A DNA stretch of 64,000 nucleotides. Source: Stomorhina lunata (taxonomy: Eukaryota > Arthropoda > Insecta > Diptera > Rhiniidae). The notes beneath the pieces are model-generated. The model had not been told where the DNA came from and did not search any database. It saw nothing but the letters and a program-made list of their open reading frames with translations. Every line of letters begins with the position of its first letter. Position 1 is the first letter of the stretch. Below are positions 21,781-34,112 of the stretch, piece after piece. The stretch covers positions 97,093,998 through 97,157,997 of the forward strand of contig OW121743.1 in assembly GCA_933228675.1 (NCBI GenBank), given 5' to 3'. The translations under genes and the position numbers were made by a program.

Positions 21781-24700
21781 TTAACAAAATTTCTCTCTTA
21801 CAGGAAAATTTTTTTTTTATAAAAATTCTTATAAAAATAAGAAACTTTTTAAAAATTTCCGGTAAGAAAGAAGTTTTTCAAAAAGTTCTTATTTAATGAT
21901 ATTTTTCAAAAATTTCTTATTTATGAAATTTTTTAAAACTTTTAATTTTATGAAATTTTTCACAAACTTTTTATTTTTTTAAAAAATTTTATTATTATTC
22001 TACGAAATTTTTTTTTATTTTAACAAATTTTCCGAAAATTTCTTATTTTATGAAATTTTTCAAAAATTTGTTATTTTATGAAATTTTTCAAAAATTCTTT
22101 ATTTTATGAAATTTTTGAAAATTTCTTATTATATGAAATTTTTCAAAATCATCTTATTTTATTAAATTTTTCAAAAAATTCTGTCTTATGAAAAATTTCT
22201 GACTTTATAGAATTTTTTAAAAATTTCTTATTTTAGGAAATTTTGCAAAAATTTCTTATTTTGGGAAATTTTCCCAAATAAGAAATTTTTGAAATTTTAA
22301 AAAAAATTTCTTAATTTATGAAATTTTTCAAAAATTTTCTCTTTTTTTCCAGAATTTTTTTTTTTAGAAATTTCTTACTTTTATAAGAAATTTTTTAAAA
22401 ATTTCTTGTTTTTAAACTTCTTATTTTTAAACGAAATTGTTCAAAAATTTCTTATTTTGTAAGCGTTTTTCAAATTTTTTTTATATTTATAAGGAATTTT
22501 TTAAAAATTTCTTATTTTCATAGGAAATTTTTAAAAAATTTCTTATCTTTATAGGATATTTCTTAATTTATGTTTATTTTTGGAAATTATGAAAATATTT
22601 CTCTTATTTTTAAGAATTTTTCAAAAACTTCTTATTTTTGGAAATTTTTTAAAAATTTCTTATTTTTGGAAATTTTTTAAAAATTTCTTATTTTTGGAAA
22701 TTTCTTATTTTTCTGAGTATTTTTGAAAAATTTCTTATTTTTGGAAAATTTTCAAAAATAAATTACTTTTGTAAATTTTTCAAAAATCTCCTATTTTTCA
22801 AAAATTTTTTAAAAATTTCATCGTTTTAGAAATTTTTCAAAAATTTCTTATTATTTAAAATTTTTCAAAAATTTATATTTTTTTAAATTTACAATTTTCA
22901 TAGGAAATTTTTCAAGAAATTACTATTTTCATAGAAAAATTTTTAAGAATTTACTATTTTTATAGGATAATTTTCAAAAATTTACTATTTCTATAGGAAA
23001 ATTTTCAAAAATTTACTACTTTTTTATGATATTTTTCAAAAATTTACTATTTATATAGGAAAATTTTCAAAAATGTATTATTTTTATAGAAAATTTTTCA
23101 AAAACTTTATATTTTTATAGAAAATTTTTCAAAAATTTTATATTTTTATAGAAAATTTTTCAAAAATTTTATATTTTTACAGAAAATTTTTCAAAAATTT
23201 TATATTTTTGTAGAAAATTTTTCAAAAATTTTATATTTTTATAGAAAATTTTTTAAAAATTTACTATTTTTATAGGTAAATTTTTAAAAATTAACTATTT
23301 TAATAGAAAATTTAAAAAAAAAAACTTACTATTTTTATAGGAAATTTTTCAAAAATTCACTATTTTTATAGGATATCTTTTAAAAAATTTATTATTTTTA
23401 TAGGAAACTTTTCAAAAATTTCTTATTTTTATAGAAAAATTTTCAAAATGTGTTATTTTTCAGAAAATTTTTAAAGAAATTTCTTATTTTTATAGGAAAT
23501 TTTTTCAAAATATCTTGTTTTTATAGAATTTTTTTTAATTTCTTATTTTTATAGAAAATTTTTCAAAAATTACTTATTTTTATAGGAAATTAAAAAAAAA
23601 ATCTAATTCCATAAAAAAATTTTCAAAAATTTATTTTTTATAAGAAATTTAAAAAAAAATCTACTTTTTAGAGGAATTTTTTTTAATTATTTTAAATTCT
23701 TATAGGAAAATTTATTATTTTTTCAGAAAATTTTTAAAAAATTTCAATTTTTATAGAAAATTTGTTCTGAAGAAAATTTCCAAAACTTTTCATTTTTATA
23801 AAAATTTTAAATTTTTGTTTATTTGCATAAGAAATTTTTTTAAAATTTCCTTTTTTTATAAAAAAAATTCTTATATTTATAGGAAATGTTATAAAAAAAA
23901 TCATATTTTTAAAGGAAATTTTTAAAAAATTTGATATTTTTATAGGAATTTAAAAAAAAAAATCATATACTTATAGAACATTTTTGTAAAATTTCTTATA
24001 TTTATGGGAAATCATTCAGAAATTTGTTAATTTTGGAAGTTTTTAAATAAAATTTTATTTTAAGGAATTTTAAAAAAAAATTATTATTTTTTTAGAAAGT
24101 TTTTAAAAAATTTAAATTTTAATAGGAAATTAAAAAAAATTCTTATTTTACAGAAAAATATTCAGAAATTTGTTGTTTTTTGAAGTTTTTAAAAAAATTT
24201 ATAATTTTTGGAAATTTTTGAAAATTTGTATTATAGGAAATTTTTCAGTTTTCTTTTTTTTATAGGAAATTTAAAAAAAAAAAAATTATTTTTTTGTTTT
24301 TACAAGAAAACTTCGAAAACTTTTTATATAAATTTAAAATTTTTGTTTATTTTTATAATAAATTTTTCAAAAATTTCCTATTTTTATGAAAAAGTTTCTT
24401 ATATTTATAGGATTTTTTTTTTAAATTCCTGTTTTTACAGGAAATTTTTAAAAAATTTCATATTTTTATAGGAAATTTTTAAAAAGCTTCTTATATTTAT
24501 AAGAAATTTTTGAAAAATTTCTTATATTTATAGAAAATCTTTCAGAATTTTTTTATTTTTGGAAGTTTTTAAATAAAATTTTATTTTTTAGAAATTTAAA
24601 AAAAATAAATATTATTGAAATTTAAAAAAAAAAAAAATTTTTAAATTTCTTATTTTTATAAAAAATTTGAAAACTTATTTTTTTAGGAAATTTTTATAAA

Positions 24701-25245
24701 ATTTCATATTTTTCTAGGAAATTGTTAAAAAATTTTTACTTTTATAGGAAATTTTCAAAGTTTGTTTATTTTTAATTTTTCGAAATTTTTTATTTTTGGA
24801 AATTGTTCAATTTTTATAGGAAATTTTTCAAAAATGAACCATTTTTATGAGAAATTTTTAAAAAATTTGCTTTTTTTATAAAAATATTAAAAATATAGGA
24901 AATTTTTAAAAAATGAACATATTTTTATAGAAAATTTTTTAAAAATTTTCTCTTTTATACGAAAATTTTCAAAAATTAACTACTTTAGTAATAATTTTTT
25001 CAAATATTTAATATTTTATAGGAAATTTGTCCAAAACGTTACTATTTTTGTAAAAAATTTGTTTATAGGTTTACAATTTTGACAAGAAATTTTAAAAAAT
25101 TTTTCTATTTTTATTGGAAATTTTTCAAACAATTTTTTAAAATATTTACTACTTTTATAGGAAATTTTTCATTTGACATCAATATTTTTTCTATGGAACA
25201 TTTTTTTTTTTTGTTACAAAATTTTTTCTATAAAAATTTAAAATA
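21781..25245 (+). repeat. Long diverged minisatellite, TTTTTATAGGAAATTTTTCAAAAATTT type
   Basis: About 3.4 kb of roughly 29-31 bp units with consensus TTTTTATAGGAAATTTTTCA followed by AAAATTTCTTA or AAAATTTACTA. The early part (21.8-22.8 kb) favours 'cttatttt', the middle (22.9-23.4 kb) 'actatttttatag' and the later part is highly degenerate. It ends about 75 bp before the acceptor of the 25319 exon. The array at 26.6-28.5 kb on the other side of the exon has the same unit in reverse complement. Confidence 0.9.
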
Positions 25246-25318
25246 TTTAAATGTTAAATGTTAATTTTGTAAAATTGTTCTTCAAGAGAATTATATGTAT
25301 AACTTTATTTTCTTTCAG

Positions 25319-25405
25319 TTACCTCAATCTGAACTGGATGGCATTGACCCGAACTTTAAACGTTTTCGAGTTGAAAACGGAGAATCGTTGGCGGAAAAGG
25401 ATGAG
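25319..25405 (+). CDS. GARNL3: GARNL3-like Rap/Ran-GAP protein, second recognised exon (87 bp)
   Basis: Bounded by acceptor ttatttctttcag and donor GAG|gtaaat. It starts and ends on codon boundaries, matching the phase of the exon at 9987-10056. The 29-codon translation contains DPNFKRFRVENGESLAEKDE. The RFRVENG motif matches the corresponding N-terminal conserved segment I recall for GARNL3. The composition (balanced codons, no A/T runs) contrasts sharply with the minisatellite DNA on either side. The exon is unusual in its setting: a 3.4-kb array ends about 75 bp upstream, and a 2-kb array of the same family in opposite orientation begins about 1.15 kb downstream. Whether it is constitutive cannot be judged; skipping this 87-bp phase 0-0 exon would keep the frame. 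Confidence 0.85.
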
Positions 25406-26560
25406 GTAAATTGAAAACACCATAAAATACATAATTTTATTACTCTTTTACCTTAAAACCAACAAGAAACGTATTTTCTTCATTCAAATCAACACAATTC
25501 CACTGTCAGCTCTTGCTATTATTTTTGTTTGTTCTTTTTTATGAACCGTGACCTCAAGTGTTGGTTAAATATGTTATAAAACACCTACATGACATTATGA
25601 TAACTAAGAGATTTTATCAAGAATCATACTTTTTAAAGCATGTCTCGGAAGTTCCAAATTAAGTGACCGTCTCCAATATTCGTGTTATTATTGGCAATTT
25701 TTCACTGTCAAGGCCCAGTTTGCTTTAGGAATAAAATATACCACAAGTCTTTTGTACAATTTTGTAGACATTTTATCAGTATTTGAGACGGTTTCTTATT
25801 TGAAACTACTGGGTATACTTCAATATATAACATGACTATACATTACAGACAGACACTCACCCATCCTGGAAACACTTCATTATGCATTATTTATCCCAGC
25901 TCAACATAGAACACTTCATTTTCCATTTTTCATTTTCTCTCTATTTTTCATTTTCATTGAGTGTGGAAATGTAAGTAAAGCAAAATAACTATAAACTATA
26001 ACAATTTACGTTTTGGAAAATGGGAAATAAGAAAACAAGTTGTAACAACCCGGAATATTATAATATGAAATATTTTATTGAAGACAAGGATTTTATAAAA
26101 ATAAATGTAAAAAAAATCTGCAAAATAAGGACTAAATTAAAGGGAAACTAACAAAAACAGAAAATCTGTTTTAATTTTGTATAAAATATAAAAAATCATA
26201 ATAACTTTTTAAATTATGCAAAAATTTTAACAATATTTAAAGCAAGAAAAGTTAATGATAATATTACTCTGTGTATTATAAAAGAAAATCATTGTCTGCA
26301 GATAATATAAAAAAAATGTTCAATGAATATTATTAAAACATGTTATAGGAATTAATGGCCATCTCCTTTTTCAGTGCAAATATGTGGAAAAGAAGCCAAG
26401 GATATATTTATAATTTTTTAAATTATAAGTTGAATATTTTAATTGGAAGTATTAAACATAATTTGAAATTATGTGAATATTATTATGGAAAATTTTACGA
26501 CATTTAATATATAAAAATGTGAAAACTTAACTGACCCAATATTTTCTATTTCAAAAAAAA
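25406..26560 (+). other. Unique intron sequence downstream of the second exon
   Basis: AT-rich, non-repetitive DNA with no recognisable coding segment, separating the exon from the inverted array that begins near 26.58 kb. Confidence 0.5.
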
Positions 26561-28545
26561 AAACTCCCATAAAAATAAAAAAAATTTAAAATCAGAAATC
26601 AGAAATTTTTGAAAAATTCTCTACCAAAACAAGAAATTTAATTTTTATAGGAAATTTTCCAAAATGTCCTATAAAAATAGGTAATTTTTGAAAAATTGTT
26701 ATACAAATAGGAAATTTTTGAAAAAGTTCCTAAAAAATAAGAAATTTTTGAAAAATTTCCTATAAAATAGGAAATTTTTGGAAAATTTCTACAAAATAGG
26801 AAATTTTTTAAAAATTTCCTAAAAAAAAGGACATTTTTTAAAAATTTCCTAAACAAATTTTTCAAAAATATCCTATTCTTATAGGAAATTCTTCAAAAAT
26901 TTTTTTTGATTAAAAATTTTTCAAACATTTTATATTTTTATAGGAAATTTTTAAAAAATTTCCTATAAGAATAGGATATTTTTGAAAAATTTCATAAAAA
27001 AAGCAAAATTTTGGAAATTTTCCTTTAAAAAAAGGAAATTTTTGAAAAATTTCCTATAAAAATAATAAATCTTTAAAAAATTTCCTATAAAAATAGGAAA
27101 TTTTGAAAAATATCCTATCAAACTAGGAAGTTTTTAAAAAAATTCCTATCAAAATAGGAAAATTTTGAAAAATTTTCTATAAAAATAGGAAATTTTTGAA
27201 AATTTCCTATCAAAATTTTTTTAAAAATTTCCTATAAAAATAGGAAATTTTTGAAAAATTTCTTATCAAAATTTTTGAAAGATTTCCTATAAAAATTGGA
27301 AATTTTTGAAAAATTTCCTATAAAGATAAGAAATTTTTGATAAATTTTCTATAAAAATTGGAAATTTTTGAAAAATTTCCTATAAAAATGGAAATTTTTT
27401 TTAAATTTTTCCTATAAAATTAGGAAATTTTTGAAGAATTGCCTATAAAAAAAATTTTTGAAAAATTTTCTATAAAAATAGGACATTTTTGAAAAATTTC
27501 CTATAAAATTAGGAAATTTTTGAAGAATTGTCTATAAAAATAGGAAATTTTTGATTTTTGTTTTTTGAATAGAAAATTTTTGAAAAATTTTCTATAAAAA
27601 AAAACGAAATTTTTCAAAAATTTCCTATAAAAACTGTAAATTTTTGAAAAATTAGCTATAAAAAATGGAAATTTTTTAAAAATTTCCTGGAGATATAGGA
27701 AATTTTTCTATAAAAATAGGAAATTTTTAATTTTTTTTAAATAGGAAATTTTTGAAAAATTTTCTATAAAAATGCGAAGTTTTTGAAGAATTTCCTATAA
27801 AATTATAAGATTTTTTTTAAATTTTCTATAAAAATAAGTATATTTTGAAAAAAAAAAAATTCTTAAAATAAAGAAATTTTTTAAAATTTTTCTTAAAAAT
27901 AACAAATTTTTGAAAAATTTCATATAAAATTATGAAATTTATAAAAAGTTTTCATAAAAATAAGAAAATTTTTTTAAATAGGAAATTTTTGAAAATTAAG
28001 AAATTTTTTCTGAAGAATAAGATATTTTTGAAAAAATTCCTATAAAAAAAACATTTAAAAATTTTCTATAAATATTTTACAATTTTCTGTAAAAATAAGA
28101 AAATTTCACAAAATTTCCTATAAAAATAAGAAAATTTTGAAATTTTTTCTTAAAAATAAGACGTTTTTAAAAAATGTTCTATAAAAGAAAGACATTTTTT
28201 GAAAAGTTCTGATAAAAATAAGAAAATTTTTAAAAATTTGCTATAAAATGAAGAATTTTTTCATAAAAATAAGAAGTTTTTGAAAAATTTTCTGCAGAAT
28301 AAGAAAATTTTTGAAAAATGTTCATAAAAATAAAAAAATTTTTAAAAATATTCTATGAAGATAAGAAATATTTAAAAAAAAATGTTTTTGAAAAATTTCC
28401 TATCAAAATAAAAAATTTTTTAAAATTCCTTAAAAAAATATTTCTTTTTTAAAATTTCCTATAAAAAAAAAGAAATTTTTTAAAAATGTAATATAAAAAT
28501 AAGAAATATAAAAAAAATATTAAAAAAAATGTATCAATATTAAAT
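26561..28545 (-). repeat. Minisatellite in inverted orientation (TATAGGAAATTTTTCAAAAATTT read on minus)
   Basis: Units such as 'gaaaaatttcctataaaaat' + 'aggaaattttt', about 29-31 bp, the reverse complement of the 21.8-25.2 kb array. Best conserved at 26.9-27.6 kb; degenerate towards 28.5 kb. Open frames on the minus strand (for example 26638-26865) only translate the repeat. Confidence 0.9.
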
Positions 28546-29770
28546 ATTTTTAACCCCCAAACATTTATTCTCAATATTCCTCCTGAAAATATTGTGTACC
28601 CAGAAAATAAATCTCTTATTAAATAATAGAAAGTATTCCATAACTTTTTTTAAGAATACTTGCAATAAATCTTGGTTATTTACAATTTACTTGCAGTAAA
28701 TCCAATTGTTAACTTGAAAACTTTTTACAAACTAATTCAAAGAAGTTTTCATTTTAAATAAAGTACAATATTTATAAGTATTATCTGTAAACTTAAATAT
28801 TTGTAAATCACTTGGCCAGTCTGCCACAGAAATCTTTAGTTTCTTTGGAATTTTGCAGTTAGTTTTACAAGTGCTTGGAAATTAAGTGATAAAATAGTTT
28901 AAGTTTATGAGAAATTTTCCTGTAATTTAGTTGCAATTATTATATATTTTAATTCGTTTAAAGAAATTTTCAAAAGTTCTGGTTGTAGTTAATAAGTTAA
29001 ATTAATTTGTTCTAATTGCGAAATGGACGTGTTTATGAATTAAATGAGTTAGTAATTGGATATTGTTGAAAATAGGTAAAATAAGTTCTTAATTATACAA
29101 TTAAATGAATTTCTTTATTACTAGGTTCTATATCTCTCAATCTATCAATGTTATTATTTTATTTGAACTTTTAGTAAAATAATTATCTACATAAACACAC
29201 AAAGAAAAGTATTGTTTTATCCTTTGACATTAACATAAATATTAACAATAGCCATTGACCTACGATTGCCAATAATAATTTATTAATCGTTTTTATATTG
29301 GATGTCCTCATGAATAGGTACAATTAAATTTTTAGAGTTTGTGTTGAAATGGGGCTTCAGTATAAATATTTGACGGCCTAACGTTAGTTAAATTAGTCAC
29401 GCCATGTCTCTTAAAGGTGTAAAAATATAGAAGAAAGAGTTTGAGTTAATCGATATTTTAGGCGTAACAAAAAAATATAAATCAAAAAGAACAAGTTCAA
29501 AAATTAGACACACGCATATGATATTATTTAAAAAACAAAATATATGATTAAATTATAAAAGAAAAAAAAAAATATATAAAAAATATTCTATATACAAGTT
29601 AATAATGGTCTTGGACAACATTCTTCTGTTACCTTTGACTCCCACTGGAGCATAGGGCCTTGATGTGTACAACATATGGCATAACTAATACATATAGTTT
29701 GTGTCAGTAATAACAAATGTAGTATTTTGGAGGGTAAACATCTGTCATTATAATTCAATTATCGATGAAT
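28546..29770. other. Unique intronic DNA, nothing recognised
   Basis: Ordinary AT-rich sequence without tandem structure, exon signals or terminal repeats that I can support. Confidence 0.45.
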
Positions 29771-29985
29771 GAGAAAGAATTTTTATAAAAAATTTCTTCT
29801 AAAAATAAGAAATTTATGAAAAAATCCTATAAAAATAACAAATTTAAAAAAAACATGTTCTATAAGGATAAGAAATTTTTGAAAAATTTCCTATACAAAT
29901 AAGAACATTTTGAAAAATATCCTATAAAAATAAGAAATTTTTGAAAAATTTCCTATAAAAAAACAAAAATTAAAAACTTCATATA
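29771..29985 (-). repeat. Short inverted-orientation array segment
   Basis: Six or seven units of 'aatttcctataaaaataaga', the minus-strand form of the TATAGGAAATTTTTC family. Confidence 0.8.
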
Positions 29986-30067
29986 AATGAAGACTTTAGT
30001 TTGAAAGTGGAATAAGTCCACAAATCTAAAAAAAAAATACTGAAAATTTGGCGGAATGATTTTTAAT

Positions 30068-31725
30068 ATATCAAAAATTAACTTTTTATAGGAAATTTTT
30101 CAAAAATTTACTTTTTATAGGAAATTTTTCAAAAATTTACTTTTTTACAGGAAATTTTTCAAAAATTTACTTTTTATAGAAAATTTTTCAAAAATTTACT
30201 TTTTATAGGAAAATTTTTAAAAATTTACTTTTTATAGGAAAATTTTCAAAAATTAACTTTTAATAGAAAATTTTTAAAAAATTTACTTTTTATAGGAAAT
30301 TTTTCAAAAATTTACTTTTTATCAGAAACTTTTTAAAAATTTTCTTTTTATAGGAAATTTTTCAAAAATTTACTTAGGAAATTTTTCAAAAATTTACTTT
30401 TTATAGGAAATTTTTAAAAAATTTATTTTTTATAGGAAATTTTTCAAAAATATACTTTTTATAGGAAAATTTTCAAAAATTTACTTTTTATAGGAAATTT
30501 TTCAAAAATTTACTTTTTATAGGAAATTTTTCAAAAATTTACTTTTTATAGGAAATTTTTCAAAAATTTACTTTTTATAGGAAATTTGTCAAAAATTTAC
30601 TTTTTATAGGAAATTTTTCAAAAATTTACTTTTTATAGGAAATTTTTCAAAAATTTACTTTTTATAGGAAATTTTTCAAAAATTTACTTTTTATAGGAAA
30701 TTTTTCAATAATTTACTTTTTATAGGAAATTTTTCAAAAATTTACTTTTTATAGGAAATTTTTCAAAAATTTACTTTTTATAGGAAATTTTTCAAAAATT
30801 TACTTTTTATAGGAAATTTTTCAAAAATTTACTTTTTATAGGAAATTTTTCAAAAATTTACTTTTTATAGGAAATTTTTCAAAAATTTACTTTTTATAGG
30901 AAATTTTTCAAAAATTTACTTTTTATAGGAAATTTTTCAAAAATTTACTTTTTTATAGGAAATTTTTCAAAAATTTACTTTTTTATAGGAAATTTTTCAA
31001 AAATTTACTTTTTTATAGGAAATTTTTCAAAAATTTACTTTTTTATAGGAAATTTTTCAAAAATTTACTTTTTATAGAAAATTTTTCAAAAATTGACTTT
31101 TTATAGGAAATTTTTCAAAAATTGACTTTTTATAGGAAATTTTTCAATAATTCACTTTTTATTGAGAAATTTTTCAAAAATTTACTTTTTATAGGAAATT
31201 TTTCAATAATTAACTTTTCATAGGAAATTTTTCAAAAATTTATTTTTTATAGGAAATTTTTCAAAAATTCACTTTTTATAGGAAATTTTTCAAAAATTTA
31301 CTTTTTGTAGGAAATTTTTCAAAAATTTACTTTTTGTAGGAAATTTTTCAAAAATTTACTTTTTATAGGACATTTTATAGGAAATTTTTCAAAAATTTAC
31401 TTTTTATAGGAAATTTTTCAAAAATTTACTTTTTATAGGAAATTTTTCAAAAATTTACTTTTTATAGGAAATTTTTCAAAAATTTACTTTTTATAGGAAA
31501 TTTTTCAAAAATTTACTTTTTATAGAAAATTTTTCAAAAATTTACTTTTTATAGAAAATTTTGCAAAAGTTTGCATTTTATAGGAATTTTTCTCGAAAAT
31601 TTACTTTCATAGGAATTTTTTCGAAAATTTATTTTTAATAGGAATTTTTCTAAAATTTAGTTTTTAGCAATTTTTGCCAAAATTTACTTTTTATAGGAAT
31701 TTTTTCAATTTTTTTTCATTTACTT
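30068..31725 (+). repeat. Highly homogeneous 29-bp minisatellite (ACTTTTTATAGGAAATTTTTCAAAAATTT)
   Basis: More than 50 copies of a 29-bp unit (ACTTTTTATAGGAAATTTTT + CAAAAATTT), almost identical over 30.48-31.56 kb. A block of consecutive units with one extra T (actttttta) at about 30945-31060 shows local spread of a variant. The same unit recurs at 57.4-58.0 kb with comparable identity. The array degrades after 31.57 kb and the orientation switches near 31.73 kb. Confidence 0.95.
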
Positions 31726-31734
31726 TTTTCTTAT

Positions 31735-32545
31735 ATTTAATAAATTTAATAAATTTCTTAAAAATATAACAAATTTTTAAAAAAATGTCCAATAAAAATA
31801 AGAAATTTTTAAAATTTTCTTATAAAAATAAGAAATTTTTAAAAATTTTCCTATAAAAATAAGAAATTTTTGAAAAATTTCCTATAAAAATAAGAAATTT
31901 TTGAAAAATTTCCTATAAAAATAAGAAATTTTTGAAAAATTTAATACAAAAGTAAGAAATTTTTGAAAAATTTCCTATAAAAACAAAAAAATTTTGAAAA
32001 AAATCTCCTATAAAAATAAACTTTTGAAAAATTTCTTATAAGAACAAGAAATTTTTGAAAAAACTTCCTATAAAAATATGAATTTTTAAAAAGATTTCTT
32101 ATAAAAATAAAAAAAAAATGAAAAATTTTTAAAATTTTTTAAAAATTCCTATAAAATTAAGAAATTTTTGATAAGGTTCCTATAAAATTAAAAAATTTGT
32201 GAAAAACTCCCTATAAAAGTAAGAATAAGAAATTTTAGAAAAACTTTCTATAAAGATAAGAAATTTTAGAAAAACTTTCTATAAAGATAAGAAATTTTTT
32301 AAAAATTTCTTAAAAATCTCTTAAAAAAATTTGTAATTTTGGAAAAATTTCCTATAAAAATAAAACATTTTTAAAAATTTCCTATAAAATTATAAAATTT
32401 TTTTTTAATTTCCTATAAAAATAGGAAATTTTTGAAAAATTTCCTGTAAATGTAAGAAATTTTTGAAAATTTTCTTATAAATAAATACAAGAAATTTTTG
32501 AAAAATATCATATAAAAATAAGAAATAAGTAATATCCAAAAAATT
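31735..32545 (-). repeat. Same minisatellite family, inverted orientation
   Basis: Units of 'gaaaaatttcctataaaaat' + 'aagaaattttt', the reverse complement of the preceding array, directly abutting it. Moderately diverged. Confidence 0.9.
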
Positions 32546-33510
32546 TTCTATTAAAACTAGAAATTTGTATTATCAAATCTTTTCCATCAAAAAACTTTTG
32601 TTATCAAAATTTTGTTAGGAAAATTTAACATTTTTATAGAAAATTAAAAACTAAATATTGTATGGAACTTGAAAATCAATTTCGAATTTACCTTTATACC
32701 TTTATATTGAATGTTTTTTTTTTAAGTATAAAAAACACAATTCCCCTACCTTTAACATTTTACACAAAACGTAAAAACCACTTTAATAACATTATTCTTC
32801 TCCAATAACTCTGTCTCTGCAATTATTTAATTTAAGTAAACTCATTTTCAATTCCATCCATTATATGTAAAAAATGTAAATTATAATAACAAAATAAATT
32901 TGTACTCCTTTGTAATGTCATTTACATTTTACCTTAAAGACTTTTAAACTTGTCAAAAATGACAGGTAAACAAAGGATTTTATTTATATATTTGGAATAA
33001 GTGTGAAAATTCCATTAACATTTAAATTAACAACAATAATTATATTAAAAGAAAACCCATTGTTACAAACTAGATTAAAATTGATTTTTCTTTAAAATTT
33101 AAAGACTTTGCTAGGGGGTTTTACAAAATAGAAACAAGATAGAAATATTTAAATTTCTTAACCATAAAATAAAAGTAAATAATTCATAAAGCTTTTAATA
33201 ACATTTTGTCCATTAAAAACATAAATAATTTTAAAAGCAACTTTTTTGTTGTTGTTACGTTTATGTCTTTTGTTATTTTTCTTGCTGCAAAGAAATAAGA
33301 AAATTCAATGAATTCCTATAAAAGATAATATGTGTTAATCTCAAGCATGATTTAAGTAAAGGAGGGGGTATAACTTGGAAAACGTTTCCTACAAAGATTT
33401 AGCTTTCTTTATAATAAGATGTTAATTCAGCAAATATTACACTCATCCATTTAGTTTCTTTTCATTACATTTCTATTCTTTGAGCAAATATGAAAGTCAT
33501 TTTGAAAATA
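32546..33510. other. Unique intronic DNA, nothing recognised
   Basis: AT-rich, non-repetitive; no exon of the host gene or transposon ends were identified. Confidence 0.45.
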
Positions 33511-34014
33511 TTTAATAATTCTAAGATTTCCACCAGCTAGTATTTAAGTACTTATCGTTTTTAGACTCAAAATGACAATCGTCTTTTTGGTTTGAAATAG
33601 ATTCAATGGTAAAATTATTAAAGCCATTAAGAGATAAATCATCCACTAAGTTTTTGTCAGTTACATAATGCAACAAAATTAAACTTTGATGACCAGTAGG
33701 GCGTCTCGAAAAAAAAGTTCGCCGTGCACCACTAATTATAAAGTATTGCTGTAAAACAATTTTGAAAAACAACAATTTTTCGCCGCACATTGGGATCGCC
33801 AAATTAAATTTTTCCTTATATTATGGGCATTTACAGCCGGATCTTAAAGTGTGATTTATCGATGTTTTTGTCTCAAGGAGGCCAATTTTTTGCTTTAACA
33901 GTGATTGGTCTCTCATATCCGGTTATAGTATTTATTCATCAGATCTCAGTTCCAACCACCCTGTCATATAAGTCAAGACGCTGTAATGACCAGGCGTAAG
34001 CAGCCCATACCACT
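33511..34014 (-). other. Less AT-rich block with a minus-strand open frame, possible transposon relic
   Basis: Minus-strand open reading of 93 codons (33802-33521) with near-balanced amino-acid use (for example PTGHQSLILLHYVTDKNLVD). It is unlike the repeat-derived frames around it, but no family is recognised. It ends in TSWWKS before a stop. It may be a fragment of a retroelement or of an unrelated gene; splice signals were not convincing. It immediately precedes the conserved array-boundary block at 34015-34112. Confidence 0.3.
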
Positions 34015-34112
34015 ATCATTATAGTGAAACTCGTGAAAATTAGTATTAAAACCATTCAGTTGGAATTTGGATGCTAGCAAAGTCGGTTGGTGCCGCTTTG
34101 TTAAAGAAAATT
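34015..34112. repeat. Conserved block bordering a minisatellite array (copy 1)
   Basis: About 90 bp (gtgaaactcgtgaaaattag ... gccgctttgttaaag) recurs at 44715-44797 in the same orientation, each time directly before a TTTCTATAGAAAA array. Both contain a hairpin, CAAAG(T)CGG-TTGRTG-CCGCTTTG (34078-34100 here). Read on the minus strand both translate to TKRHQPTL..KFQLN..NT.FHEF, but this may be coincidental. It is probably the edge of a dispersed element whose interior is the array. Confidence 0.7.

Noticed and set aside
34078..34100. Helitron 3' terminus (hairpin followed by CTAG on the minus strand)
   Set aside because: The homologous copy at 44.77 kb lacks CTAG and sequence similarity continues beyond the hairpin on that side, so it is not an element end.
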